Made by a program: the position numbers and the translations under genes
Source: Marinococcus halotolerans DSM 16375
GTDB taxonomy: Bacteria; Bacillota; Bacilli; Bacillales; Marinococcaceae
NCBI RefSeq assembly: GCF_000420725.1
Contig: NZ_ATVM01000003.1
Span: 62,001-126,000 of the forward strand
DNA length: 64,000 bases
Direction of reading: 5' to 3'
Shown: in pieces, positions 41,958-52,358 of the stretch
Position numbering within the stretch: the first letter of the stretch is position 1
Layout: the number at the start of each line of letters is the position of its first letter
The notes under the pieces: model-generated
What the model saw: the letters and a program-made list of their open reading frames with translations, nothing else
What the model was told of the DNA's origin: nothing
Databases searched by the model: none

Positions 41958-43692
41958 ATTTTGCAGCAGTCTGGGCCTTTGCCCGGTTTTTCATTTCGAG
42001 CACGAGGCTTTCCTCAGGCGTGACAAACAGGGTGGACTGCTGATCATAGGTCACAAACCCGGGCTTGGCGCCGTTTGGTTTTCGCACGTGACGGATCAGG
42101 GTGTAGTCGACCGGCACAGAGGACGAGGAGCGCGCTTTCGAGAAATAGGCGGCAAGTACAGCCGCTTCCTTTAACGTTTCCTCGTCCACATCTGTGGAGC
42201 GGATCACTACGTGGGATCCCGGGATGTCTTTAGTGTGCAGCCAGGTGTCTCCCGCATTTGCCACCCGGTTGGTGACGTATTCGTTCTGGCGGTTGTTTTT
42301 ACCTACGAGCAGAAGGGTGCCGGCGGAGGAAACGTACTGTTCCACCTGCGGTTTCGTATTTTTTTTCTGCTTTTTCTTTTGCACACGTTTTTTCAGGTAA
42401 CCGCCGTCCGACAATTCTTCACGAATGTCGTCAATGTCAGATGGAGCAGCCGTTTCGACCTGCTGAATCAGCCGGTCGAGGTAATCGATCTCACGCCGGG
42501 TCAGCTTAATCTGTTTTTTGGCCTCGGAGAGCGAGGTTTTGGCTTTATTATATCGTTTAAAATAACGCTGGGCATTATCTGATGGCGATAATTCAGGCTC
42601 AAGCTCAATAGTAAGCGTGCCGCCTTCGGGATCGTAATAATCCGTTACTTCTATTTCCTTTTCCCCGCCGCGGAGCTGGTGCATGTGGGCGGTTAACAGC
42701 TCCCCGTATTTTTGGTAGACGAGACGGTTTTCAGCCTGCGTAATCGTCTGGCGCAGTTTTTTCAGCTTACGCTCATTTTTTTCACGTTCGTTCTGCAGAA
42801 ACCGTTCGAGATCATGAGCCTGCTGGTGTACGCGGTCACGTTCGGCTTTGCCGTTATGGTAGCGGTCGAGCATAGCGCTCACCGAGGCAAAGCTTTCTTT
42901 CGTGCCGTCTACATGAGTGAGATCAATGGCACTGTAATATTCCTTGTTCGCCTCGGTCGTTACGATCTGCGGCTGAAAATTCCCGTTTTTTACGTCGCTC
43001 ATAAGCGCGGTAAACGTATCGGCGAGCTTTTGCAGCGAACCGAGACCGGCCCGGTGCGCGGTCTCCCTGGCACTCTGAGGAGAAATTCCTTCAAACGCCT
43101 GCATCAGCTGGCGGTCGAGCTTGCCCTGGTTGGCGTCAAGTGCTCTCAGCACGTCGCCGGCTCCGGCGTCGAGGGGGTTCGCCTTATGCTGGGAAGGGGG
43201 TGCAACGTACTCCTGCCCGGGAAGAATCGTGCGTACCGTATTCTGGGCCGGGGAAATATGCTTCATGCTGTCGAGAATGTGCGTGCGGTCCTCATTGAGG
43301 AGCACGACGTTACTGTGCTTGCCCATAATTTCCATAACCAGGGTCCGTTCCGTACGATCGCCAATTTCATCTTTGTTTTCAATGCGCAATGAAACAATGC
43401 GCTCAAGTCCCTGCTGCGTTACCTCCCGTACGAAGCCGCCTTCAAGGTGCTTGCGCAGCAGCATGCAGAACATGGAAGGCTCTGGAGGGTTCTGATACTT
43501 TTCGTCTGTCAGGTGCATTCTTGACAGGGAAGGGTTTACCGACAGCAGCAGCTGGTGGTTTTTACGGTTTGCCCGCACTGTAATGACGAGGTCGGTTTTG
43601 TAGGGCTGGTGTATTTTTGAAATCCGGCCGCTTTGGAGGGTCTGCTGGACCTCCTGCACAACCGCCTGGGTCATGATTCCGTCAAAGCTCAC
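41956..43692 (-). CDS. rqcH: Ribosome quality control protein RqcH (NFACT/Rqc2 family, formerly fibronectin-binding FbpA/YloA)
   Basis: A 578-residue NFACT protein. NFACT-N begins MSFDGIMTQAVVQEV, a long coiled coil spans about residues 285-440, and NFACT-R near the C-terminus has DTWLHTKDIPGSHVVIRS. In B. subtilis RqcH binds stalled 50S-peptidyl-tRNA and adds alanine tails that mark the chain for degradation. Older annotations call it fibronectin-binding. It starts at GTG 43692, with AAAGGATG about eight bases upstream. Confidence 0.94.
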   Translation of the reverse strand: MSFDGIMTQAVVQEVQQTLQSGRISKIHQPYKTDLVITVRANRKNHQLLLSVNPSLSRMHLTDEKYQNPPEPSMFCMLLRKHLEGGFVREVTQQGLERIVSLRIENKDEIGDRTERTLVMEIMGKHSNVVLLNEDRTHILDSMKHISPAQNTVRTILPGQEYVAPPSQHKANPLDAGAGDVLRALDANQGKLDRQLMQAFEGISPQSARETAHRAGLGSLQKLADTFTALMSDVKNGNFQPQIVTTEANKEYYSAIDLTHVDGTKESFASVSAMLDRYHNGKAERDRVHQQAHDLERFLQNEREKNERKLKKLRQTITQAENRLVYQKYGELLTAHMHQLRGGEKEIEVTDYYDPEGGTLTIELEPELSPSDNAQRYFKRYNKAKTSLSEAKKQIKLTRREIDYLDRLIQQVETAAPSDIDDIREELSDGGYLKKRVQKKKQKKNTKPQVEQYVSSAGTLLLVGKNNRQNEYVTNRVANAGDTWLHTKDIPGSHVVIRSTDVDEETLKEAAVLAAYFSKARSSSSVPVDYTLIRHVRKPNGAKPGFVTYDQQSTLFVTPEESLVLEMKNRAKAQTAAK

Positions 43693-44007
43693 GTTCGATC
43701 ATCCTTTACTCGTACAAGCAGGAGAAAACCTTCTGCTGCTTGCGTTCTGTACGGTGGATTATAGCATAATGAAAAGCGCGCCGTCTTGTTTGCTGAATAA
43801 ACATTGGTTGTGGGGCGAAGAGATATTGTTTACAATATAGAAGTACATAATGTTCGGGCCTCACCGCGAAGCATCGTTTGTGACGCTTGAAATAATCGTG
43901 CTATACTAAAGCAGGAGAACAACTCGTCAGGAACCGCAGAAGAAAACATATATGAACCATTTTTTCAGGCAGCAGCTAGAGGGATGGTCCGACCAGGAGG
44001 GGTAGTT
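43693..44007 (+). promoter_or_regulatory. Divergent control region of rqcH and remA with a 16-bp palindrome
   Basis: A 315-base spacer. ATATTGT-TT-ACAATAT at 43823-43838 is a perfect inverted repeat with 7-bp arms. A plus-strand promoter is TTGTGA (43878-43883), 18 bases, TATACT (43902-43907) with an extended TG. It likely drives remA-gmk-rpoZ. The yloC gene that normally precedes remA is absent. No small gene was seen. Confidence 0.6.
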
Positions 44008-44271
44008 TTGAGCATTAAGCTAATCAACATTGGATTTGGCAACATTGTGTCGGCAAACCGGATTATTTCTATCGTCAGCCCTGAATCAGCACCAATCAAA
44101 CGGATTATTCAGGAAGCAAGGGACCGGAACATGCTGATTGATGCCACCTACGGCAGAAGGACGAGAGCGGTTATCATTGCAGACAGCGACCATGTGGTGC
44201 TTTCTGCGGTTCAGCCGGAAACAGTCGCCCAGCGGCTGCATACAAAAGACGATGATTCATCGGACGAATAA
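44008..44271 (+). CDS. remA: RemA/DUF370 family DNA-binding regulator
   Basis: An 87-residue protein beginning [18 protein letters not shown] and containing [19 protein letters not shown] and [12 protein letters not shown], the RemA signature. In B. subtilis RemA activates biofilm matrix and osmoprotection genes as a ring-shaped DNA-binding oligomer. The start is TTG 44008, placed by homology and an AGGAGGGG site about six bases upstream; an upstream in-frame start adds eight unrelated residues. It precedes gmk, as in Bacillus. Confidence 0.93.
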   Translation: MSIKLINIGFGNIVSANRIISIVSPESAPIKRIIQEARDRNMLIDATYGRRTRAVIIADSDHVVLSAVQPETVAQRLHTKDDDSSDE

Positions 44272-44297
44272 GATTGTGAAATGAGGCGTGTCAACCT

Positions 44298-44912
44298 ATG
44301 AAAGATGATAAAGGGTTATTGATTGTTCTATCCGGCCCGGCCGGTGTAGGAAAAGGTACGGTGTGCGGAGCGCTGCGCGAAGAGGATACCAACATTGAGT
44401 ATTCCGTCTCGGCCACCACCCGCGCTCCCCGTCCGGGAGAGGAGCACGGAGTAAATTATTTCTTTCATTCGAAGGAAGAGTTTGAAAAAATGATTGAGGA
44501 AGGCCGTCTGCTTGAATGGGCGCAGTATGTAGACAACTACTACGGGACCCCGCTTGATTACGTCAAGGAAACTATTGACCGCGGCAAAGATATTATTCTC
44601 GAGATTGAAGTGCAGGGCGCAGAAAAGGTGAAGGAGCGTTATCCGGAAGGAACATTTATTTTCTTAATGCCTCCGAGCCTCGCCGAGCTCCGCAGCAGGA
44701 TTGTCGGACGCGGAACGGAAACATCTGAATTAATTGACAAACGGATGACTGTGGCCAAAAATGAAATTGACATGATGCAGATGTACGACTATGTAGTAGA
44801 AAACGATGAGATCGAAAAAGCGGTCTCGCGTATTCGCTCTATTGTCACTGCAGAACACTGCAAACAGGAACGCCTGATTGAAAAATATAAAGAATTAGCG
44901 GAGGTGGAATAA
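44298..44912 (+). CDS. gmk: Guanylate kinase
   Basis: A 204-residue kinase converting GMP to GDP. The P-loop is [11 protein letters not shown] at the N-terminus, and the GMP-binding stretch [19 protein letters not shown] is near residue 36. Length is typical. ATG 44298. Its stop overlaps the rpoZ start (TAATG), the usual gmk-rpoZ coupling. Confidence 0.97.
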   Translation: MKDDKGLLIVLSGPAGVGKGTVCGALREEDTNIEYSVSATTRAPRPGEEHGVNYFFHSKEEFEKMIEEGRLLEWAQYVDNYYGTPLDYVKETIDRGKDIILEIEVQGAEKVKERYPEGTFIFLMPPSLAELRSRIVGRGTETSELIDKRMTVAKNEIDMMQMYDYVVENDEIEKAVSRIRSIVTAEHCKQERLIEKYKELAEVE

Positions 44913-45166
44913 TGGCTTCAAACAGAAACGACGAAGGAATGCTGTACCCGTCCATTGATCAGCTGCTCGGTCATATCAATTCTAAATATACGCTAGTATC
45001 CGTCTCGGCACGGCGCGCGAGAGACCTCGAAGAAATCGACGGGGCACTTCCAATGATCGATAATGCAAAATCTGTGAAGGCAGTAGGCATCGCTCTCGAA
45101 GAAATCCAGGCCGGCGTGCTCAGCTACCGCCAGGGTGACTACGAAGAACATGACTATGAAGAATAA
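44912..45166 (+). CDS. rpoZ: DNA-directed RNA polymerase omega subunit
   Basis: An 84-residue protein that helps assemble RNA polymerase. MLYPSIDQLLGHINSKYTLV and SARRARDL at about residue 29 are the conserved core. The C-terminus is acidic (YEEHDYEE). ATG 44912 overlaps the gmk stop. A terminator follows. Confidence 0.94.
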   Translation: MASNRNDEGMLYPSIDQLLGHINSKYTLVSVSARRARDLEEIDGALPMIDNAKSVKAVGIALEEIQAGVLSYRQGDYEEHDYEE

Positions 45167-45195
45167 CGGAAAATGAACGGGCACCAGATAAGAAG

Positions 45196-45230
45196 AAGCA
45201 ACCTATGGCATCACGTAGGTTGCTTTTTTT
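45196..45230 (+). terminator. Terminator after rpoZ
   Basis: AAGCAACCTA (45196-45205) and TAGGTTGCTT (45216-45225) form a 10-bp stem followed by a run of T residues to 45230. Confidence 0.92.
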
Positions 45231-45264
45231 AGCCTGGAAGTGCCTGTAAAAGGAGGAGAAAGCT

Positions 45265-46461
45265 GTGAAAGGTAAAAAAATTGTACTTGGCGTTACGGGA
45301 GGAATAGCTGCCTTTAAAGCCGCGGCGCTTGCAAGCAAGCTGTACCAGGCAGGGGCGGAGCTGCGTATTATTATGACTCCGGAGGCTAAAGAGTTTATTA
45401 CCCCGCTTACATTTCAGGCGCTGACCCGCTCAAGAGTGTACGACGACACGTTTGCAGAAGCCGATCCCTCGGTCGTTTCCCATATTGACGTCGCGGACTG
45501 GGCGGACGTATTTATTGTAGCGCCTGCCTCGGCCAATACGCTCGGAAAGCTTGCGAACGGACTTGCAGATGATATGCTCACGACTACAATGATGGCAACA
45601 CTTGCCAACGTCTACGTCGCGCCGGCGATGAATGTGAACATGTATAATCACCCGAGCTTTCAGCGCAACAAGGAGACGTTAAAGCAGGACGGCTACCGGT
45701 TCATTGAACCCGGGGAGGGCTATCTTGCCTGCGGCTGGATTGGGAAAGGCCGGATGGCGGAACCCGAGGACATTATGCAGTTTGTCCAGGATGCCGAAGA
45801 TGTCGGCACGCCGCTTGCAGGCAAGCGGGTGCTTGTCACAGCCGGCCCAACGCATGAGCATATTGATCCGTTCCGGGTCGTTACAAACCCGTCGAGCGGA
45901 AAAATGGGTTTTGCGATTGCGGAGGAGGCAGCCCGGCGGGGAGCTGAGGTGACGCTGGTCGCCGGGCCCGTGACGCTCTCGACTCCCGGCGGCGTCCAGA
46001 CAAGAATCGACGTGGAAAGCGTGGAGGATATGCGCGAAGCCGTACTGACCTATTATGATACCTCGGATGTGGTGATTAAAGCAGCTGCTGTGTCTGATTA
46101 CCGGCCGGAAACCGTTTATGAAAAAAAGCAGAAGAAAAAGGACGATGGGCTGGAGATACCGATGGTGAAAACCCCGGATATTCTCCGGGAGCTCGGAGAG
46201 AAAAAGAAGCATCAGCTTCTGATTGGCTTCGCTGCAGAATCGGAACACCTCGAGGAATACGCAGAAAGCAAGCGGCAGCGTAAAAATGCCGATCTAATTG
46301 TCGCCAATGAAATCGGTAAAGCAGGTTCGGGCTTTCGTGCCGACGAAAATACAATCACCTTCGTGGATGAAAACGGGGCTCTCTCTTTTCCAGCCCAGTC
46401 GAAGCACGAGGCAGCGGCAGAAATTATGTCCTGGCTGCAGAAACGAATAGGAGACGCGTAA
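45265..46461 (+). CDS. coaBC: Bifunctional phosphopantothenoylcysteine decarboxylase / synthase CoaBC
   Basis: A 398-residue fusion for two CoA steps. The N-terminal flavoprotein decarboxylase (about 1-180) has GVTGGIAAFKAA, VSHIDVADWADVFIVAPASANT, the PAMNVNMYNHP block and the active-site cysteine in GYLACGWIGKGRMAEP. The C-terminal CTP-dependent synthase (about 190-398) has VTAGPTHEHIDPFRVVTN. GTG 45265 follows AAAGGAGGAGAAAGCT. It starts a group that includes priA. Confidence 0.96.
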   Translation: MKGKKIVLGVTGGIAAFKAAALASKLYQAGAELRIIMTPEAKEFITPLTFQALTRSRVYDDTFAEADPSVVSHIDVADWADVFIVAPASANTLGKLANGLADDMLTTTMMATLANVYVAPAMNVNMYNHPSFQRNKETLKQDGYRFIEPGEGYLACGWIGKGRMAEPEDIMQFVQDAEDVGTPLAGKRVLVTAGPTHEHIDPFRVVTNPSSGKMGFAIAEEAARRGAEVTLVAGPVTLSTPGGVQTRIDVESVEDMREAVLTYYDTSDVVIKAAAVSDYRPETVYEKKQKKKDDGLEIPMVKTPDILRELGEKKKHQLLIGFAAESEHLEEYAESKRQRKNADLIVANEIGKAGSGFRADENTITFVDENGALSFPAQSKHEAAAEIMSWLQKRIGDA

Positions 46462-46463
46462 CT

Positions 46464-48872
46464 ATGTACGCCAAAGTAATTGTTGATATAGCGACCGGCC
46501 AGACGAACCGGGCCTTTGATTACCAGATTCCGGCTTCACTCGAAATGCTTGCGCACCCTGGATCGAGAGTGACAGTGCCGTTTGGAGCCCGGAAAATTCA
46601 GGGGTTTATCTGGCGGATCGAAGACAAAACAGAGCTTGCCCGGGTCAAGCCGATTACAGACGTGCTTGATCCTCATCCGGTGCTCACCCAGGAGCTGCTT
46701 GAGCTCGGAGAGTATCTGGCCGTGGAAACGGTCTGTTTTTTAATTACGGCCTACCAGTCGATGATTCCGGCGGCGATCCGGGCAAAGCCAAAAAAGAAAA
46801 TGGAGCTGCTCGTATCTGTGGAGACCCTGCCGCCTGTACTGCAGGCGGTATTTCAGAAGCAGACGGCGATCGATTGGAAGGACCTCCCGGACGATAAAGC
46901 AGTGATGCAGCACGTGCAGGAAGCTGTGCGGCGTGAACAAATCCGGATTGATTACCAGGTGAAGGACCAGACGAAAAAACAGACGAAGCGGATGCTGCGG
47001 CTTCATCCGGAGCACCGGGCGCATGCAGCTTCTCTTACTGCGAAAGCGAAAAAACAGCTGGAGCTGTATGATTGGTTTCTTTCGATTGGAGATGAAGAGG
47101 CGGCCGTGCCCGCGGCTCAGCTGCTGCATGAGCAGACGGCGAGCCGTGCTGTCATTCAGGGTCTTGTGGAAAAAAATATTCTTATGGAGCGGGACCAGGA
47201 ATCGTACCGGGACCCGTTTGAAGACCGCTCCTTTGAAGCGACTCCTCCGCAGGAGCTCACCCGGGACCAGCAGCGGGCCCTGGACCCGATCACGGAAAAA
47301 ACGTCACAGCGCAGACATCATACGTTTTTGCTTCACGGGGTCACCGGAAGCGGAAAAACAGAAGTGTATCTGCAGGCCATTGACCGCGTGCTGCAGCAGG
47401 GGCGGGAGGCGATTGTGCTCGTGCCGGAAATTTCGCTCACCCCGCAAATGGTTGAACGCTTTAAAGGGCGGTTTGGTGACCAGGTGGCGGTGATGCACAG
47501 CGCTCTCTCAAGAGGCGAGCGTTATGACGAATGGCGCAGAGTGCATGCCGGAGATGCAAAAGTAGCAGTCGGGGCACGATCGGCGATTTTTGCCCCTTTT
47601 AAGAACGTTGGTTTGATTATTATTGATGAAGAACACGAAGGCAGCTACAAGCAGGAGGATCACCCCAGGTATCACGCCCGGGAGGTAGCGATCTGGAGAG
47701 GCAGGTATCACGGAGCACCGGTCGTACTGGGAAGCGCTACGCCGTCGCTGGAATCCTACGCCCGTGCCGGCCGGGACGTTTATCAGCTGCTTGAAATGCC
47801 GGAGAGAATCAACCAGAAACAGCTGCCTGCCATCGACGTTGTGGATATGAGAGACGAGCTTCATAAAGGCAACCGGTCGGTATTTTCCGAAACGCTTCTT
47901 GAAAAGCTGAAGGACCGTTTGGAAAAAGGGGAGCAGAGCATTTTGTTTTTAAACCGGCGCGGCTATTCTTCGTTTGTCATGTGCCGTTCATGCGGCTATA
48001 CCGCTGAATGCCCCCACTGTGAAATTACGCTCACATACCATCAGACAAAGCATCAGCTGAAGTGTCACTACTGCGGCTATGAAGAAACGATGCCTGCGAC
48101 GTGCCCGTCCTGTGAAAGCGAACAGATCCGCTATTTCGGCACGGGCACCCAGAAGGTGGAGGAGGAGCTGACGAAGGTACTGCCGGAGGCGAGGATTATC
48201 CGGATGGATATGGACACCACCACGAAGAAAGGCTCCCATGAACAGATGCTCCGCCGGTTTGGAAACGGAGAAGCGGACATTCTGCTCGGCACCCAGATGA
48301 TTGCCAAAGGCCTGGACTTCCCAATGATTACGCTGGTCGGTGTGCTTGCCGCAGACACCATGCTGCATCTGCCCGATTTCCGGGCGCCGGAGAGAACCTT
48401 TCAGCTGCTTACGCAGGTGAGCGGCCGGGCCGGCCGGGATAAGCTGCAGGGCGAAGTAGTGATTCAATCCTACAGCCCTGATCATTACAGCATCCAGTTT
48501 GCTAAAAACCATGACTACCCGTCGTTTAGCCGGCATGAAATGGGCCAGCGCAAGCGGGGCGGCTATCCGCCTTACTACTATTTAACGATGGTCAACGTCT
48601 CTCACGAAGAGATCGGGGTAGCGTTAAAGACGGCGGAAAAAGTGACGAGCCGGCTGCGGGAGGAATTGTCGCCGCAGGCAAAAATTCTCGGGCCGACCGT
48701 TTCTCCAATTGCAAGGATCAAGGATAGATATCGGTACCAATGCATGATAAAATACAGGGATGAGCCTGAATTAACGAAAATCCTGAATGATATTGCTGTA
48801 CATTATCAAAAAGAGACAGCCCAGGATAAGCTGTTTATTACGATTGATATGTACCCGCAGTTGTTTCTATAA
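46464..48872 (+). CDS. priA: Primosomal protein N', replication restart helicase PriA
   Basis: An 802-residue helicase that reloads the replisome at stalled forks. It has an N-terminal DNA-binding domain, Walker A GVTGSGKTEVYLQ near residue 293, a DEEH box, and zinc-binding cysteines in CRSCGYTAECPHCE and CHYCGYEETMPATCPSC (about residues 510-550). It starts two bases after coaBC. In Bacillus def follows; here fmt does. Confidence 0.97.
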   Translation: MYAKVIVDIATGQTNRAFDYQIPASLEMLAHPGSRVTVPFGARKIQGFIWRIEDKTELARVKPITDVLDPHPVLTQELLELGEYLAVETVCFLITAYQSMIPAAIRAKPKKKMELLVSVETLPPVLQAVFQKQTAIDWKDLPDDKAVMQHVQEAVRREQIRIDYQVKDQTKKQTKRMLRLHPEHRAHAASLTAKAKKQLELYDWFLSIGDEEAAVPAAQLLHEQTASRAVIQGLVEKNILMERDQESYRDPFEDRSFEATPPQELTRDQQRALDPITEKTSQRRHHTFLLHGVTGSGKTEVYLQAIDRVLQQGREAIVLVPEISLTPQMVERFKGRFGDQVAVMHSALSRGERYDEWRRVHAGDAKVAVGARSAIFAPFKNVGLIIIDEEHEGSYKQEDHPRYHAREVAIWRGRYHGAPVVLGSATPSLESYARAGRDVYQLLEMPERINQKQLPAIDVVDMRDELHKGNRSVFSETLLEKLKDRLEKGEQSILFLNRRGYSSFVMCRSCGYTAECPHCEITLTYHQTKHQLKCHYCGYEETMPATCPSCESEQIRYFGTGTQKVEEELTKVLPEARIIRMDMDTTTKKGSHEQMLRRFGNGEADILLGTQMIAKGLDFPMITLVGVLAADTMLHLPDFRAPERTFQLLTQVSGRAGRDKLQGEVVIQSYSPDHYSIQFAKNHDYPSFSRHEMGQRKRGGYPPYYYLTMVNVSHEEIGVALKTAEKVTSRLREELSPQAKILGPTVSPIARIKDRYRYQCMIKYRDEPELTKILNDIAVHYQKETAQDKLFITIDMYPQLFL

Positions 48873-48881
48873 GGTAAACGC

Positions 48882-48920
48882 CAGCCCCGCTGCTTCGATA
48901 GTGACCGACGCACGGGGCTG
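48882..48920 (+). other. Hairpin between priA and fmt
   Basis: CAGCCCCG (48882-48889) and CGGGGCTG (48913-48920) form an 8-bp stem with a 23-base loop and no T run. It may be a transcript-processing or weak termination site in the spacer where def is missing. Confidence 0.4.
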
Positions 48921-48944
48921 TGTATTGTGAAAAGAGGGATAAAT

Positions 48945-49883
48945 ATGAACATTTTATTTATGGGAACGCCGGACTTTTCGGTCCCAATCCTGCGGCGTCT
49001 GCTTGAAGAGGGCTATCCGGTAACTGCGGTGGTCACTCAGCCGGACCGCCCGAAAGGAAGAAAAAAAGAGCTGACCCCGCCGCCGGTTAAAGTAGAAGCC
49101 CAAAGGCGGGAGCTTCCTGTACTGCAGCCGGAAAAGCTGAAAAACGAAGCCTCATTAAACGAAATGCTGGCAGAGAAGCCCGATTTAATTATTACAGCGG
49201 CCTTCGGCCAGATTCTGCCGAAGAAGCTTCTCGAAGCTCCGTCCATTGCAGCGGTGAATGTGCACGCTTCCCTGCTGCCTGAATACCGCGGAGGCGCCCC
49301 GATTCACCAGGCGGTTATCGATGGCCGGGAAAAAACAGGCGTTACGATCATGGATATGGTTGCAAAGCTTGATGCCGGCGACATCATCCGTCAGCAGGAA
49401 GTCGCCATTGATTGGGAGGATACGGTCGGAGACGTGCATGACAAGCTGAGCGCCGTTGGGGCTGATCTTTTGATCGACACGCTGCCCGCGGTTATTGACG
49501 GGACGGCGGAACGGATTCCCCAGAATGAAGAAAAGGTAACGTTTGCGTCCAATATCCAGCGCGGTCAGGAAAGAATCAACTGGAAGCAGAGCGGCCGCTC
49601 GATCTATAACCAGATCCGGGGAATGAATCCGTGGCCGGTAGCCTATACAGAGAAAGATGGAAAGTCGATTAAGCTGTGGCGGGCCGAATGGATTGACGCA
49701 TCCGTCCGTGCTGAAGCGGGCACTATTACCGTCATCGCGGATGACTATATTGATGTGACAGCCGGTGATGGCACCACGGTCCGGATCTGGGAGCTTCAGC
49801 CGGCCGGAAAAAAACGGATGAAAACGTCCGAGTTTTTGCGGGGAAGCCACGGCTGGTCCAAAGGAGAGAGCTTTGATGAATAA
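48945..49883 (+). CDS. fmt: Methionyl-tRNA formyltransferase
   Basis: A 312-residue enzyme that formylates initiator Met-tRNA using 10-formyltetrahydrofolate. [16 protein letters not shown] at the start and [21 protein letters not shown] (with the catalytic residues) near residue 107 identify it. ATG 48945 follows AGAGGG; an in-frame upstream start at 48927 adds only six unrelated residues. It overlaps rsmB by 8 bases. The partner deformylase gene def, usually just upstream, is absent. Confidence 0.97.
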   Translation: MNILFMGTPDFSVPILRRLLEEGYPVTAVVTQPDRPKGRKKELTPPPVKVEAQRRELPVLQPEKLKNEASLNEMLAEKPDLIITAAFGQILPKKLLEAPSIAAVNVHASLLPEYRGGAPIHQAVIDGREKTGVTIMDMVAKLDAGDIIRQQEVAIDWEDTVGDVHDKLSAVGADLLIDTLPAVIDGTAERIPQNEEKVTFASNIQRGQERINWKQSGRSIYNQIRGMNPWPVAYTEKDGKSIKLWRAEWIDASVRAEAGTITVIADDYIDVTAGDGTTVRIWELQPAGKKRMKTSEFLRGSHGWSKGESFDE

Positions 49884-51258
49884 AACGGAACCTTCCCATT
49901 CCCTCCGGTATACAGCTGCTTCCCTGCTCGAACGGGTGGAGACCGGACAGGCATTCAGCCACCTGCTGCTCCATCACGAGCTCGCCGGAAAAGCCTGGTC
50001 GAGGGAGGACGCAGGCCTCTTGACCGAAATTGTTTACGGCACGCTGCGGCGCCAGAACACCCTTGACTACGTGCTCGGGGTTTTTGTCAACAAACCGATT
50101 GAGAGGCTTGACGCCTGGGTACGCGTGCTTCTGCGCATGAGTGTGTATCAGATGCGCTATCTTGACCGGGTGCCGGATCACGCCGTTGTGGATGAGGCGG
50201 TAAAAATCGCGAAGCAGCGGGGGAACAAAGGGGTGAGCGGTTTTGTGAACGGGGTGCTTCGCTCCCTGCAGCGCAAAGGATTTCCCGACACCTCTGCAAT
50301 CAAAAATGCAGAGGAACGGATGGCCGTCGACTACAGCCATCCGGCATGGATGCTGAAGGAATGGCAGGCGGCCTACGGAGAGGAAACAGCCCTCCGTATC
50401 GCCGAAGCAAATAACGTCACGCCAAAAACGAATGTGCGGGTCTCCCCGGAGGCTGAACTCGAAGACGTGCAGGAAATGCTCGAGCAGGAAGGCATTCAGA
50501 CAACCCGCGGGGCTATTGCAGAGAAAGCATTAATTGTAGAAAAAGGAAATGTTCTCCTCACCGAAACGTATCAGAATGGCTATATAACGGTGCAGGACGA
50601 AAGCTCGATGAAAGCCGGCGAAGCGCTGATGATCGAAGAGAGCATGGACGTTCTTGACGCCTGCGCCGCCCCGGGCGGAAAATCAACGGATGCTGCTGAA
50701 CGGACCGGCCCGGACGGAAGCGTAGCCGCCCACGACCTGAGTGCAAAAAAGCTGACCCAGATTGAAGAGCAGGCGGCAAGACTGCGGCTTGAAAATATTG
50801 AAACGGCCGCCGGGGATGCACGTCAATTGACAAGAACCTTTCCGGCGCGTACGTTTGACCGGGTGCTCGTCGATGCTCCGTGCAGCGGACTTGGCGTTAT
50901 CCGGAAAAAGCCCGAGCAGAAATGGGCCAAAAAAGCAGAGGATTTTGCACGCCTGCCGGAGATACAGCAGGAAATATTGAATGAAGCTGTAAGTATGTTA
51001 CGATTTAATGGAAGGATTGTGTACAGCACATGTACAATTCGTCCAGAGGAGAACGAACAGGTGTGGGAAGCGTTTTTGCACCGGCATCCAGAACTCACGC
51101 CAGACCATGAACTGACCGACAAACTAAACATTTCAGAAATAGAGCATTTTTCCAGCGAATACGGATGGTGCACGATTCTTCCCCATGAATACGGCACAGA
51201 CGGATTTTTCATTGCCGCGGCGGTAAAAAATAATCAGGAAGAAACGGAAGGAGCATAA
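49876..51258 (+). CDS. rsmB: 16S rRNA (cytosine-967-C5)-methyltransferase RsmB
   Basis: A 460-residue protein with an N-terminal NusB-like RNA-binding domain (about 1-140) and a C-terminal SAM methyltransferase. SAM motif [32 protein letters not shown] and [11 protein letters not shown] carry the two catalytic cysteines of the family. ATG 49876 is preferred over the adjacent TTG 49873. It starts inside the fmt end. Confidence 0.96.
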   Translation: MNKTEPSHSLRYTAASLLERVETGQAFSHLLLHHELAGKAWSREDAGLLTEIVYGTLRRQNTLDYVLGVFVNKPIERLDAWVRVLLRMSVYQMRYLDRVPDHAVVDEAVKIAKQRGNKGVSGFVNGVLRSLQRKGFPDTSAIKNAEERMAVDYSHPAWMLKEWQAAYGEETALRIAEANNVTPKTNVRVSPEAELEDVQEMLEQEGIQTTRGAIAEKALIVEKGNVLLTETYQNGYITVQDESSMKAGEALMIEESMDVLDACAAPGGKSTDAAERTGPDGSVAAHDLSAKKLTQIEEQAARLRLENIETAAGDARQLTRTFPARTFDRVLVDAPCSGLGVIRKKPEQKWAKKAEDFARLPEIQQEILNEAVSMLRFNGRIVYSTCTIRPEENEQVWEAFLHRHPELTPDHELTDKLNISEIEHFSSEYGWCTILPHEYGTDGFFIAAAVKNNQEETEGA

Positions 51259-51260
51259 GC

Positions 51261-52358
51261 ATGCAGATTTTAAAAAAGGAGGCGCCTGCCCCGCAAACGG
51301 ACAGCCCCTCCATGTACAGCTTGAAATACGAGGAACTTGAACAATGGTTAAAGGAAAACGGGGAACCGGCATTCCGGGCGAAGCAACTGTTTGAATGGAT
51401 GTATCAAAAGCGCGTGACCTCATTTGAGGAAATGACCAACATTCCGAAAACACTTCGCGAAAAGCTCGAGAGCTCGTTTACACTGACGACGTTAAAAGAG
51501 GTCATTCATCAGCAGTCCCAGGACGGCACGATTAAGATTTTGTTTGAACTGCAGGACGGCTATACGATCGAAACCGTACTGATGAAGCATGACTACGGCT
51601 ACAGCGTCTGTGTAACTACTCAGGTAGGCTGCCGGCTCGGCTGTACCTTCTGTGCTTCCACGCTCGGCGGTCTGAAGAGAAACCTTGAAGGCGGCGAAAT
51701 TACCGCCCAGGTGCTTGAATCCCAGCGTCTGCTTGATGAAAGAGACGAACGTGTAAGCTCTATCGTTGTCATGGGCATCGGCGAGCCGTTCGATAACTAC
51801 GACGGCCTGATGAACTTTCTGCGCGTTGTCAATCATGATGACGGCTTAAACATCGGTGCACGCCACATTACCGTTTCTACTAGCGGGGTCGTGCCGCGCA
51901 TTTACGACTTTGCCAACGAAAACATGCAGATCAATTTCGCGGTATCCCTCCACGCAGCAAACACAGAAACCCGCAGCCGGCTGATGCCGATCAACCGCGC
52001 ATGGGATGTGTCGGAGCTGATGGATTCGATCCGCTACTATCAAAAGAAAACGAACCGGAGGGTCACGTTCGAGTACGGCCTGTTCGGCCAGGTGAACGAC
52101 CAGAAAGAGGATGCAGACGAGCTCGCCGACCTGATCGGTGATTTGAAATGCCACGTCAACCTGATTCCTGTGAATGACGTGCCGGAGAGAAACTACGTGC
52201 GTACCACAAGAAACGACATTTTTGGGTTTGAAAAAGCATTAAAAGACCGCGGGGTGAACGTAACGATCCGGCGTGAGCAGGGGCACGATATCGATGCAGC
52301 CTGCGGACAGCTGCGTGCCAATCAGCGGAAGGAAGAAACGGAGGCTAATTCCCAGTGA
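51261..52358 (+). CDS. rlmN: Dual-specificity 23S rRNA/tRNA adenine C2-methyltransferase RlmN
   Basis: A 365-residue radical SAM enzyme methylating A2503 of 23S rRNA and A37 of some tRNAs. The 4Fe-4S cysteines are C124, C128 and C131 in [23 protein letters not shown] and [18 protein letters not shown] are typical. ATG 51261 is two bases after rsmB. The stop overlaps the prpC GTG. Confidence 0.97.
   Translation: MQILKKEAPAPQTDSPSMYSLKYEELEQWLKENGEPAFRAKQLFEWMYQKRVTSFEEMTNIPKTLREKLESSFTLTTLKEVIHQQSQDGTIKILFELQDGYTIETVLMKHDYGYSVCVTTQVGCRLGCTFCASTLGGLKRNLEGGEITAQVLESQRLLDERDERVSSIVVMGIGEPFDNYDGLMNFLRVVNHDDGLNIGARHITVSTSGVVPRIYDFANENMQINFAVSLHAANTETRSRLMPINRAWDVSELMDSIRYYQKKTNRRVTFEYGLFGQVNDQKEDADELADLIGDLKCHVNLIPVNDVPERNYVRTTRNDIFGFEKALKDRGVNVTIRREQGHDIDAACGQLRANQRKEETEANSQ

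Noticed and set aside
42712-43392. 226-residue plus-strand frame inside rqcH
   Set aside because: Opposite a clear NFACT gene with intact domains; no promoter or ribosome site.
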